DNA of 64,000 nucleotides from contig NZ_KQ948015.1 of assembly GCF_001513965.1 (NCBI RefSeq), positions 365,633-429,632 of the forward strand, read 5' to 3'. Source of the stretch: Streptomyces cellostaticus. Its GTDB lineage: Bacteria; Actinomycetota; Actinomycetes; Streptomycetales; Streptomycetaceae. A program made the translations under genes and the position numbers. The notes beneath the pieces are model-generated. The model worked only from the letters and a program-made list of their open reading frames with translations, searched no databases and was not told the DNA's origin. Positions 52,374 to 60,148 of the stretch are shown piece by piece (the stretch's first letter is position 1; the number at the start of each line of letters is the position of its first letter).

Positions 52374-53999
52374 ATGTCTACTTCCCTCACCTGCACGTCA
52401 CTCACCTTCGCCTGGCCCGACGGCACCCTTGTCTTCGACGGCCTCGACACCGCCTTCGGCCCCGGCCGGACCGGACTCGTCGGCGTCAACGGATCGGGGA
52501 AATCAACCCTGTTGAAGCTGCTCGCCGGCGAGCTCACCCCGGCCGGCGGCACCGTCAAGGTGACCGGCGAGGTCGGCTACCTCCCGCAGAACGTCACACT
52601 CGACACCACGCTCCGCGTCGACGAGGCCCTCGGCATTGCCGGCCGGCGGGCCGCCCTGCACGCCATCGAGGCGGGCGACGTCGCCGAGGAGCACTTCGAG
52701 ACGGTCGGCGACGACTGGGACGTCGAGGAGCGTGCCGTCGTCACCCTCGGCGAACTCGGCCTCGGCCACATCGGCCTGGACCGCACCGTCGGCGAGGTGT
52801 CCGGCGGCGAGTCGGTGCTGCTGCGCCTGGCTGCGCTGCTGCTGCGCCGCCCGGACGTCCTGCTCCTGGACGAGCCCACCAACAACCTGGACCTGTACGC
52901 GCGCCGGCGGCTTTACGCGGCCGTCGCCTCCTGGCCGGGCGTACTGGTGGTCGTCAGCCACGACCGTGAACTCCTGGACCTGGTCGACCAGATCGCGGAC
53001 CTGCGCTCCGGGGAGATCACCTGGTACGGCGGCAACTTCTCGGCCTACGAGGAGGCCCTCGCCGTCGAACAGGAGGCGGCCGAGCGGATGGTGCGCGTGG
53101 CGGAGGCGGACCTGCGCAAGCAGAAGCGCGAACTCGCCGACGCCCAGGTCAAGCTGGCCCGCCGCAAGCGGTACGGGCAGAAGATGTGGGACAGCAAACG
53201 GGAGCCGAAAGTGGTCATGGGCGAGCGCAAACGCCAGGCCCAGGTCGCGGCCGGCAAGCACCGCATCATGCACGAGGAGAAGCTCACCGAGGCCAGGGAG
53301 CGCCTTGACGAGGCGGTGGAGGCCGTACGGGACGACGACGAGATCCGGGTCGACCTGCCGTACACCGCCGTCCCGCCGGGCCGGGAGGTGCTCACCCTGG
53401 AGAACCTGGAGATGGCCCATGGGGCGCGCGTCGAGGGGATCCTCGATCTGCGCGGCCCGGAGCGGATCGCCCTCGTCGGCCGCAACGGCGCCGGCAAGAC
53501 GACGCTGCTGCGGACCGTCGCCGGGGAGCTGGCGGCGGTGGCCGGCGAGGCGCGTGTGCACGTCCCGCTGCGGTTCCTGCCGCAGCGCCTGGACGTGCTG
53601 GACGACGAGCGCACGGTCGCCGAGAACGTGGCCCGGTTCGCGCCGGGCGCCACGAACAACCGGATCCGGGCGCGTCTCGCCCGCTTCCTGTTCCGGGGCG
53701 CGCGGGCCGACCAGCAGGCCGGGACGCTCTCGGGCGGCGAGCGTTTCCGTGCGGCCCTGGCCGCGCTGATGCTCGCCGAGCCCGCACCGCAGCTGCTCCT
53801 GCTGGACGAGCCGACCAACAACCTCGACATGGCGAGCGTCCGGCAGCTGACCTCGGCCCTGGAGTCGTACGAGGGCGCGCTGCTCGTGGCCAGCCACGAC
53901 CTGCCGTTCCTGGAGTCGATCGGGATCACGCGGTGGCTGCTGATGGAGGAGGGAGAACTGAAGGAGACCACGCCCGAGGCGATCGCGGATCCGGCCTAG
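52374..53999 (+). CDS. ABC-F family ATPase (antibiotic-protection-like)
   Basis: This 541-aa soluble protein has two ABC domains. Walker A is GVNGSGKST in the first and GRNGAGKTT in the second; signatures are VSGGESVLLRLA and LSGGERFRAALA; both Walker B regions read LLLLDEPTNNLD. The linker (about residues 225-320) is long and basic (RRKRYGQKMWDSKREPKVVM), like the antibiotic-resistance ABC-F group that reaches into the ribosome's peptidyl transferase centre. It begins at ATG 52374 with a GAGG site. The long leader with a strong promoter suggests expression induced by ribosome-targeting drugs. The drug specificity cannot be read from sequence. Confidence 0.9.
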   Translation: MSTSLTCTSLTFAWPDGTLVFDGLDTAFGPGRTGLVGVNGSGKSTLLKLLAGELTPAGGTVKVTGEVGYLPQNVTLDTTLRVDEALGIAGRRAALHAIEAGDVAEEHFETVGDDWDVEERAVVTLGELGLGHIGLDRTVGEVSGGESVLLRLAALLLRRPDVLLLDEPTNNLDLYARRRLYAAVASWPGVLVVVSHDRELLDLVDQIADLRSGEITWYGGNFSAYEEALAVEQEAAERMVRVAEADLRKQKRELADAQVKLARRKRYGQKMWDSKREPKVVMGERKRQAQVAAGKHRIMHEEKLTEARERLDEAVEAVRDDDEIRVDLPYTAVPPGREVLTLENLEMAHGARVEGILDLRGPERIALVGRNGAGKTTLLRTVAGELAAVAGEARVHVPLRFLPQRLDVLDDERTVAENVARFAPGATNNRIRARLARFLFRGARADQQAGTLSGGERFRAALAALMLAEPAPQLLLLDEPTNNLDMASVRQLTSALESYEGALLVASHDLPFLESIGITRWLLMEEGELKETTPEAIADPA

Positions 54000-54133
54000 C
54001 CGGGCCGACGGGGGTCTCAGGAGAGGCACAGCCTGACAACGAGGGTTTTGTCCTTGCCGGAGCGCCCTGCATGATGGCGGACCGGCGCCGCGTCTCGGCG
54101 CCGGAACCGCACCGCCGATACGAAAGGCCGCTC

Positions 54134-54910
54134 GTGCCCAGCAAGAAGGCGCTCGTCCGCCGTCCCAGCCCCCGCCTCGCCGAAGGCCTGGTGACGCACA
54201 TCGAGCGGGAGAAGGTCGACGTCGAGCTCGCCGTCGAGCAGTGGGAGGCGTACGTCGAGGCCCTCGGCACGCACGGCTGGGAGACCATCGAGGTCGACCC
54301 GGAGGACGACTGCCCGGACTCGGTCTTCGTCGAGGACACCGTCGTCATGTACAAGAACGTGGCGTTGATCACCCGGCCCGGCGCCGAGTCCCGGCGGGAG
54401 GAGACCGCGGGCGTCGAGGAGGCGGTGGCCCGCCTCGGCTGCTCGGTGAACTGGATATGGGAGCCGGGCACCCTGGACGGCGGTGATGTCCTGAAGGTCG
54501 GCGACACCGTCTACGTGGGCCGGGGCGGACGCACCAACGCGGCCGGTGTGCAGCAGCTGCGGGCCGCCTTCGAGCCGCTCGGTGCGCGCGTGGTGGCGGT
54601 TCCGGTGAGCAAGGTGCTGCATCTGAAGTCGGCGGTCACCGCGCTGCCGGACGGGACGGTGATCGGGCACATCCCGATGGTGGACCGGCCGTCGCTGTTC
54701 CCGGGCTTCCTGTCGGTGCCCGAGGAGTCCGGCGCGCACGTGGTGCTGCTCGGCGGCCACAAGCTGCTCATGGCGGCGAGCGCCCCGAAGACGGCGGAAC
54801 TGCTGACCGACCTCGGCCACGAGGTGGTCACGGTGGACATCAGCGAGTTCGAGAAGCTCGAGGGCTGTGTGACCTGCCTCTCGGTGCGGCTGCGGGAGCT
54901 GTACGCCTGA
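54134..54910 (+). CDS. Dimethylarginine dimethylaminohydrolase (DDAH)
   Basis: This 258-aa guanidino-modifying hydrolase fits DDAH, which converts methylarginines to citrulline. Catalytic candidates are H163 (VLHLKSAVT) and C248 (EGCVTCLSVRL), with acidic partners in DSVFVEDT and TLDGGDV. The protein could also act on another arginine-like compound. It starts at GTG 54134, with an AAAGG site upstream. It ends before a strong hairpin and lies 134 nt after the ABC-F gene. Confidence 0.92.
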   Translation: MPSKKALVRRPSPRLAEGLVTHIEREKVDVELAVEQWEAYVEALGTHGWETIEVDPEDDCPDSVFVEDTVVMYKNVALITRPGAESRREETAGVEEAVARLGCSVNWIWEPGTLDGGDVLKVGDTVYVGRGGRTNAAGVQQLRAAFEPLGARVVAVPVSKVLHLKSAVTALPDGTVIGHIPMVDRPSLFPGFLSVPEESGAHVVLLGGHKLLMAASAPKTAELLTDLGHEVVTVDISEFEKLEGCVTCLSVRLRELYA

Positions 54911-54932
54911 ACGGGTGATCCCGCCACTCCGG

Positions 54933-54962
54933 CAGCCCTGGGACCTGCGGGTCCCGGGGCTG
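54933..54962 (+). terminator. Terminator after the DDAH gene
   Basis: Arms 54933-54945 and 54950-54962 pair over 13 bp with one G-T wobble around the loop TGCG, 22 nt after the stop, followed by a short TTTG. It separates DDAH from the desaturase promoter. Confidence 0.75.
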
Positions 54963-55025
54963 TTTGACATGCCCTCAAAAAGCCGATCCGGGGGTGCTGA
55001 TCAGCGATCTTTACAGCGAACTTAA

Positions 55026-55070
55026 CCTACGGCTTCGTAACCTACGGCTTCGTAGCCTACGATCTCGTAG
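55026..55070. promoter_or_regulatory. Three tandem 15-bp palindromic operators upstream of the desaturase
   Basis: Three head-to-tail copies of a 15-bp unit occur at 55026-55040, 55041-55055 and 55056-55070 (CCTACGGCTTCGTAA, CCTACGGCTTCGTAG, CCTACGATCTCGTAG). Each unit contains the dyad CTACG and CGTAG; the third is the most symmetric (CTACGA and TCGTAG). The array begins 115 nt before the desaturase GTG and lies in a less GC-rich stretch that probably includes the promoter. It looks like a cooperative TetR-type repressor site for fatty-acid desaturation; the regulator is not in the window. Confidence 0.7.
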
Positions 55071-55140
55071 GTTTCCGGCACCGCTCGCCGGACCGTCCTC
55101 TTTCTCTCCCCCTGTGTTCGGCGTTCCCCCTGGAGTTCCC

Positions 55141-56115
55141 GTGACGATCACCTCCCCTCACCTCGGCAGCCCGTCCGTGTGGACCGACGCGCGGCTGCTG
55201 TACGCGCTGGAGGAAGTGGTCGAGAACGAACTGAACCGGCATCTGAAGATCGCCAAGGACTGGATGCCGCACGAGTACGTGCCCTGGAGCGACGGCCGCA
55301 ACTTCCCCGGCCTGTTCGAGGACGGCGAGGCCTGGGACAAGGAACAGTCCAAGGTCACGGAGATCGGCCGCATCGCCCTCATCGTCAACCTGCTGACCGA
55401 GGACAACCTCCCCAGCTACCACCACGAGATCGCCTCGCTCTTCGGCCGCGACGGCGCCTGGGGCACCTGGGTGCACCGCTGGACGGCCGAGGAGGGCCGG
55501 CACGGCATCGTGATGCGCGACTACCTGCTCACCTCGCGCGCGGTGGACCCGGACAAGCTGGAGCAGTTCCGGATGTCGCACATGAGCGAGGGCTTCGAGT
55601 CCGACAACCGGCACTCGATGCTGCACTCGATCGCCTATGTCGCCTTCCAGGAGCTCGCGACCCGGATCTCGCACCGCAACACCGGCCACCAGTCCGGCGA
55701 CCCGGTCTGCGACCGCATGCTCGCCCGCATCGCGACCGACGAGAACCTGCACATGGTCTTCTACCGCAACCTCCTGAAGGCTGCCTTCGAACTCGCCCCC
55801 GACCTGACCATGCAAGCGGTCCGCGACGTCGTGGTCAACTTCCGCATGCCCGGCCACGGCATCCCCGGCTTCGAGCGCGCCGCGGCCCAGATGGCGATCG
55901 GCGAGGTCTACAACCTGCGCATCCACCACGACGACGTCCTCCAGCCCGTGCTGCGCTTCCTGAAGATCATGGAGATCGACGGCCTGGGCCCGGAGGGCCG
56001 CCAGGCACAGGAGGAACTCGGCCTGTACATGGGCGGCCTGAACGCGGAGGCCCTGAAGTTCGACGAGAAACTGGCGGCCCGCAAGGCGCGCATGGCGGCG
56101 CGGGCCGCGGGCTGA
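55141..56115 (+). CDS. Acyl-[acyl carrier protein] desaturase (soluble diiron)
   Basis: This 324-aa soluble ferritin-like diiron enzyme, similar to mycobacterial DesA proteins, inserts a cis double bond into acyl-ACP. The diiron ligand motifs are visible as ALEEVVENELNRHL, WTAEEGRHGIVMRDYL (E and ExxH) and ATDENLHMVFYRN (ExxH). The start is GTG 55141 with a GGAG site 6-9 nt upstream. The tandem operators upstream suggest that it is tightly controlled, for example by fatty-acid status. It stands alone between DDAH and whiB-like genes. Confidence 0.94.
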   Translation: MTITSPHLGSPSVWTDARLLYALEEVVENELNRHLKIAKDWMPHEYVPWSDGRNFPGLFEDGEAWDKEQSKVTEIGRIALIVNLLTEDNLPSYHHEIASLFGRDGAWGTWVHRWTAEEGRHGIVMRDYLLTSRAVDPDKLEQFRMSHMSEGFESDNRHSMLHSIAYVAFQELATRISHRNTGHQSGDPVCDRMLARIATDENLHMVFYRNLLKAAFELAPDLTMQAVRDVVVNFRMPGHGIPGFERAAAQMAIGEVYNLRIHHDDVLQPVLRFLKIMEIDGLGPEGRQAQEELGLYMGGLNAEALKFDEKLAARKARMAARAAG

Positions 56116-56463
56116 GCGAGCACCGGGTGACCCCTGGGGCCGGGCCGTCGAGTGGACCCGGGCCGTCGATCCGGCGGCCGGGCCCGGCCCGCCCATGGAC
56201 ATGAACGCTCCGTTTCGCTGCCGTACGCGCGCGTGCCGAATGAGCTGCGCGGGCTGTCGGTGGCCTGCGGCGGCATGCCCGCATCCGGGTCCACACCGGA
56301 GCCGAGCAGGCGCGCGCCGAGTCGTACACGGGCAGCGCCCGCAACGCTGCGCCCGAAGGCGTCCCCGGATCCAGACCGGGCTCCGGATCCTGACCGCGCG
56401 CCGGGATCGTGGCCGGCACGGTTTCCCTGCGGCCGAACAGTGGTGGGTTCCGGCGGCCGCGCG
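56116..56463. other. Intergenic region after the desaturase
   Basis: This stretch of 348 nt lies between the convergent desaturase (plus) and WhiB (minus) genes. It holds a long-range inverted repeat, GGGCCGGGCC at 56137-56146 with GGCCCGGCCC at 56181-56190, which may be a terminator for the desaturase. The rest is GC-rich without a convincing ORF; several short frames exist but lack ribosome binding sites and have atypical composition. Confidence 0.5.
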
Positions 56464-56709
56464 TCAGTCGGACGTGCGTCGCAGGGCGAGCCGTTCCTTC
56501 TCCGACAGGCCGCCCCAGACGCCGAAACGTTCGTCGTTGTCGAGTGCGTAGTCGAGGCAGGCGGAGCGCATCTCGCACATGCCGCAGATGCGCTTCGCCT
56601 CGCGCACCGAGCTGCCGGGCTCGGGGAAGAAGAAGTCCGCCCCGGTCTGCGCGCACAGGGCCTGAGCCTGCCAGGCGGTGTCGGCCGGGGTGATCGTTTC
56701 GATGTGCAT
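56464..56709 (-). CDS. WhiB-like iron-sulfur regulator
   Basis: This 81-aa protein has the four iron-sulfur cluster cysteines C19, C42, C45 and C51 (ALCA, then ICGMCEMRSAC) and the GVWGG turn followed by a basic C terminus (KERLALRR). WhiB-like proteins bind sigma-HrdB and steer transcription, often in development or stress. The ATG at 56709 gives a typical short N terminus (MHIETITPAD); a longer frame to 56793 exists but adds residues unlike the family. Synteny suggests a Wbl of the SCO6715 type, but I do not assign a symbol. Confidence 0.93.
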   Translation of the reverse strand: MHIETITPADTAWQAQALCAQTGADFFFPEPGSSVREAKRICGMCEMRSACLDYALDNDERFGVWGGLSEKERLALRRTSD

Positions 56710-57025
56710 GGCCAGGATCGTGCCGGGCGGCGAAAAACGTTCGATCAACGCCAGGTCAACGACGCGGCCGGGGCCCTGGACCGCCCCGATCATGCTCCTC
56801 GGGACGGTCTACCGCACGGCGGCGCGCGGCAGCAGTACGAAAACCCGGAGAAGCCTGCGAGCACCTTGCGAGTACCTTGCGAGAGCCTTGCGGGTCACCC
56901 GGGCGACCGGGTGCACCGGTCCGGCGCACGGCGGCGCTCCGGCAGCGGTTGTCAGTGGGCGGTGCAAGACTCGTCAGTGCAGCGGACAGGCCCGTCTCAC
57001 GGGCCCGCTTTCGAGGAGGGCGAAG
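56710..57025. other. Divergent region between whiB-like and VOC genes
   Basis: This 316-nt region contains the 5' ends of two divergent genes. Besides the 11-bp repeats at 56855-56898 it has TTGACC (minus strand, near 56760) as a possible -35 for the WhiB gene, and a GAGGAGG-type site at 57013-57019 for the VOC gene. I see no ORF that I trust. Confidence 0.45.
56855..56898. repeat. Four 11-bp direct repeats upstream of the VOC gene
   Basis: The sequence reads CTGCGAGCACC, TTGCGAGTACC, TTGCGAGAGCC and a more diverged TTGCGGGTCAC, each 11 bp (56855-56865, 56866-56876, 56877-56887, 56888-56898). A period of 11 puts each unit on the same face of the helix, as in sites for cooperative regulators such as PhoP, though the sequence differs from the PHO box. 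It lies about 130 nt from the VOC start and about 150 nt from the WhiB start. Confidence 0.5.
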
Positions 57026-57817
57026 ATGCTCACCACCCGTTTCGTCGACGGCGCTCCCAACTGGATCGACGTCGGCACCCCCGACATCGACGGCGCCCAG
57101 TCCTTCTACGGCGGTCTGTTCGGCTGGCGGTTCCAGTCGGCGGGGCCGGACGCCGGCGGCTACGGCTTCTTCCAGCTGGACGGCAGGACCGTCGCCGGCG
57201 GCATGCAGACCGGCCCGGACCAGGGTCCGCCGGCCTGGACGGTGTACTTCCAGAGCGCGGACGCGCAGGCCACCGCCAAGGCGGCCGAACAGGCGCACGG
57301 CAGCGTGCTGTTCCAGCCCATGGACGTGATGGGCCAGGGGCACATGGCGGTCCTCGCCGACCAGGCGGGCGTACCGTTCGGGATCTGGCAGCCAGGGCAG
57401 ACCAAGGGCGTGGACGCGGCGAACGAACCGGGTGCGCTGTGCTGGGTCGAGCTGTACACGCCGGACATCGCAGCGGCCGCAGCGTTCTACCACCAGGTCC
57501 TCGCACTGGAGACCTCGGCCGTGCCGTTCCCGGGCGGCACGTACACCTGTGTCAACCCGGGCGGTGCCGAGGAGGATGCGATGTTCGGCGGGATGGTCCC
57601 GCTCGCCGACGACCCGACCGAGGCGGAGAGCGGCCCCTACTGGCTGCCCTACTTCGAGGTCGAGGACACGGACGCCGTGGTCGAGAAGGCACAGCAGCTG
57701 GGCGGCACGGTGCGCATGCCGGCGACGACCATGGAGGGCGTCGGCCGCATGGCCAAGCTCGCCGACCCGTACGGCGTCCGTTTCGCGGTGATCAAGAGCG
57801 AGCCGCCGCAGGGCTGA
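57026..57817 (+). CDS. VOC family protein with two glyoxalase-like domains
   Basis: This 263-aa protein has two VOC repeats: residues about 5-125 (NWIDVGTPDIDGAQSFYGGLFGW) and about 135-260 (CWVELYTPDIAAAAAFYHQVL). It resembles the Streptomyces/mycobacterial 30-kDa VOC proteins of unknown substrate. The typical metal-binding His/Glu set is incomplete in the first domain, so activity may be limited to binding or may use the second one. The ATG has a GGAGG site at the right distance. Confidence 0.92.
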   Translation: MLTTRFVDGAPNWIDVGTPDIDGAQSFYGGLFGWRFQSAGPDAGGYGFFQLDGRTVAGGMQTGPDQGPPAWTVYFQSADAQATAKAAEQAHGSVLFQPMDVMGQGHMAVLADQAGVPFGIWQPGQTKGVDAANEPGALCWVELYTPDIAAAAAFYHQVLALETSAVPFPGGTYTCVNPGGAEEDAMFGGMVPLADDPTEAESGPYWLPYFEVEDTDAVVEKAQQLGGTVRMPATTMEGVGRMAKLADPYGVRFAVIKSEPPQG

Positions 57818-57890
57818 GACCGCAGGGCGGCTCCACGGCTCGGGGTGGACGCGGCCACACGGATGCGGACCCGGGCGGACGGGTGGCCCA

Positions 57891-57990
57891 GGCCTGTCCG
57901 GCGGATCCTGCCGGAATCGCGGGGTCCGGCACGACACCTGTACTGATGAGGCGCCGTCGCCTGGAGCCGGGCTGATCCGCCGGACAGGCC
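57891..57990. repeat. 100-bp element with 17-bp perfect terminal inverted repeats
   Basis: The arm GGCCTGTCCGGCGGATC (57891-57907) is the exact inverted complement of 57974-57990, separated by 66 nt. The right arm ends directly before the lacI-type stop codon. The size and ends look like a miniature inverted-repeat element of an IS5-like type; CCA and CTA at the borders may be remains of a target duplication. It could equally be a bidirectional terminator between two convergent genes. No ORF is inside. Confidence 0.55.
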
Positions 57991-59046
57991 CTAGGCGGAC
58001 GCGCGGCGTATCAGCGTGGTCGGCAGGATCACGCCGGCCGCCGCCTCGTCCGCCGACTGCTCGCCGACCCGGCCGGGGCGGCCGGGCCTGCCGGCCTGGC
58101 CGCGCAGCAGGAGGCGGGCCATCAGCCGGCCCATCTCCTCGATGTCCTGACGGACCGTGGTGAGCGGCGGGTCGGCCTGTTCAGCGACGGGCAGCACGTC
58201 GTCGAAGCCGATCACGGCCACGTCCTCCGGCACACGCCGGCCGGTCTCGCGCAGTACGCGCAGGGCACCGAGCGCGGTGAGGTCGTTGGCGGCGAACACC
58301 GCGTCGACGTCCGGGCAGCGGTCGAGGAGTTCCCGCATGGCGCGTTCGCCGCCGCCCGGGGTGAAGTCGCTCTCCACGACGAGCCGCGGGTCCGCGTCGC
58401 CCACGATGTCCCGGTAGCCGTCGAGCCGGTCCACCGCCGAGGTCTGGTCCAGCGCGCCGGTGATGTGCGCGATCCGGGTCCGTCCGAGGCCCACGAGATG
58501 GCGTACGGCCTCGCGGGCACCGCCCCGGTTGTCGCTGTCCACGTAGACCGGGCCGGGGGTGCCGTCGCTCCAGTCGGGCCGGCCGCCGAACACCGTGGGC
58601 ACGCCCGCGTTCCGGATCAAGCCGGGCAGCGGGTCGTCGAGGTGCAGGGAGAAGACGAGCGCACCGTCGACGTGGCCTCCGGCGAGATAGCGGGCCACGC
58701 GCGCGTGGTCGGCGCGGCCCTCGGTCAGCAACAGCACGAGCTGGTTGTCGTGGGCCGTCAGCTCCTTGCTGATGCCGCGCAGTTGCAGCGCGAAGAAGGG
58801 GTCGGCGAAGACCCGGGCCTCGGGCTCGGCGATGACGACCGCGACGGCGTCGTGCCGCTTGGTGACCAGGCTGCGTGCCGCCTGGTTGGGCACGTAGCCG
58901 AGCTCCTCGACCGCCTGCCGGACCCGTGTGACGAGGGGCTCTCTGACGCCGTCCCCGCCGTTGACCACCCGCGACACGGTGGCCCGGGACACCCCGGCCC
59001 GCGCGGCCACGGCCTCCAGCGTGGGACGCGACACTGCCTCGGTCAC
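57991..59046 (-). CDS. LacI family transcriptional regulator
   Basis: This 351-aa regulator has an N-terminal helix-turn-helix (TLEAVAARAGVSRATVSRVVNG) and hinge, then a periplasmic-binding-protein-like sugar-sensing core with the AANDLTALG and IGFDDV segments. The GTG at 59046 has a GAGGAG site 7 nt upstream and gives a typical N terminus; a longer frame to 59178 is not supported. No sugar transport genes are adjacent in the window, so its target is unknown. A 100-bp inverted-repeat element follows its stop. Confidence 0.93.
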   Translation of the reverse strand: MTEAVSRPTLEAVAARAGVSRATVSRVVNGGDGVREPLVTRVRQAVEELGYVPNQAARSLVTKRHDAVAVVIAEPEARVFADPFFALQLRGISKELTAHDNQLVLLLTEGRADHARVARYLAGGHVDGALVFSLHLDDPLPGLIRNAGVPTVFGGRPDWSDGTPGPVYVDSDNRGGAREAVRHLVGLGRTRIAHITGALDQTSAVDRLDGYRDIVGDADPRLVVESDFTPGGGERAMRELLDRCPDVDAVFAANDLTALGALRVLRETGRRVPEDVAVIGFDDVLPVAEQADPPLTTVRQDIEEMGRLMARLLLRGQAGRPGRPGRVGEQSADEAAAGVILPTTLIRRASA

Positions 59047-59176
59047 TTCGGGACTCCTCATCGGCGGCTGGCGATCAGGATAGCCGCGGTGCGGTCCGGT
59101 CGCCGGGGCCGGAAAAGGGAGTTGCGCCAAGGCTTCCGGCTCGGTGAGGATCGCCGCATGACGACGAGAAAGGCTC

Positions 59177-60058
59177 ATGCCGGCTGAGCGCCCCGAGACG
59201 CGGCTCGCGCCCTACGCGCGTCTGCCGCGCACCTATCGCGACCGGCACATCATCCACAGTTCGGTCGACGCGTTCGGCCGGGCGCACTGGCTGCTCGGCG
59301 AGCGTCCGCCCGAGCAGCAGGGACCCGGTCCCTACGACGCCTTGGTGGTCACCGTCGCCGAGGGGGCGTGTCACGAGACGTACCTGAGCGCGGTGTTGCC
59401 CTGGCGCCCCCGTGTCGAGGCCCTGCCCGACGGAGGATTCGTACTGGCGGCTGCCCGGTCGGCCAAGGACGACGAGCAACAGGTGCAGGTCTTCGACGCA
59501 CTGGGCCGGGGGACCCGCACCTTCCGCGTGGGAGACGCCATCGAGCATCTCCTGGCGGACGGAACGGGAGAACTCTGGCTCGGCTACTTCGACGAGGGCA
59601 TCTACGGGGACGCGTTGAGCGCGCCGGGCCTGCGCCGGTGGAGCATCACGGGCGAGCCCCTGTGGTCCTACAGTCCCGTGCCCGGTGCGGGATGGATCTC
59701 CGACTGCTACACCCTCAACGTGGCCGGGCGCACCGCCTGGGCGTGTCCGTACACCCACTTCCCACTCCTCGAGGTGGGTGAGGACCAGGTCGTGCGGGCG
59801 CGGGAGAACCCCGTGCGGGGCGCCACGGGGCTCGCCGTACAGGGCGAACGGGCGGTGTTCTTCGGCGGGTACCGCGACGACCGCAACCGGATCGTCGACT
59901 GCCGGCTGACGAACACCTCCGTGGAACCGGTCACCGAGAGCCGTCTGGTCCGCCCGGACGGCGGCCGGCTCGGCCGGCGCCGGATCGTCTCCCGGGGCTC
60001 CCGGCTCTATGTCCAGGTCAAACCGTTCACCGAGTGGTTCGTCCTCGACCTCGCGTGA
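59177..60058 (+). CDS. Conserved hypothetical protein (propeller-like repeats)
   Basis: I do not recognise the family of this 293-aa protein. It has no signal peptide or membrane span. Repeated short strands such as LPDGGFVLAAA, GTGELWLGYFDEG and TAWACPY suggest a beta-propeller. Aromatic-rich segments and the DEGIYGD motif recall uncharacterised actinobacterial proteins. It starts at ATG 59177 with a GAAAGG site; 90 nt separate it from the HEAT-repeat gene, so the two may share a transcript. Function unknown. Confidence 0.75.
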   Translation: MPAERPETRLAPYARLPRTYRDRHIIHSSVDAFGRAHWLLGERPPEQQGPGPYDALVVTVAEGACHETYLSAVLPWRPRVEALPDGGFVLAAARSAKDDEQQVQVFDALGRGTRTFRVGDAIEHLLADGTGELWLGYFDEGIYGDALSAPGLRRWSITGEPLWSYSPVPGAGWISDCYTLNVAGRTAWACPYTHFPLLEVGEDQVVRARENPVRGATGLAVQGERAVFFGGYRDDRNRIVDCRLTNTSVEPVTESRLVRPDGGRLGRRRIVSRGSRLYVQVKPFTEWFVLDLA

Positions 60059-60148
60059 GGGTTGTCCACAGGCCCGGCCCATTGTCAGTGGCGTGCGGCA
60101 AGCTGTGATCAGTGACGGAACACGCGCCATGGACCACGGGAGGGCACA

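Noticed and set aside
51472..52515. Plus-strand frame overlapping the PEP mutase pseudogene and the ABC-F start
   Set aside because: Composition is poor and the region is antisense to a recognisable family on the minus strand; the part near 52241 was considered as a leader ORF but overlaps the ABC-F start without a fitting role.
54964..55140. Extension of the desaturase reading frame upstream to 54964
   Set aside because: It would translate through the three palindromic operators; the GTG at 55141 has a proper ribosome binding site and matches the family's N terminus.
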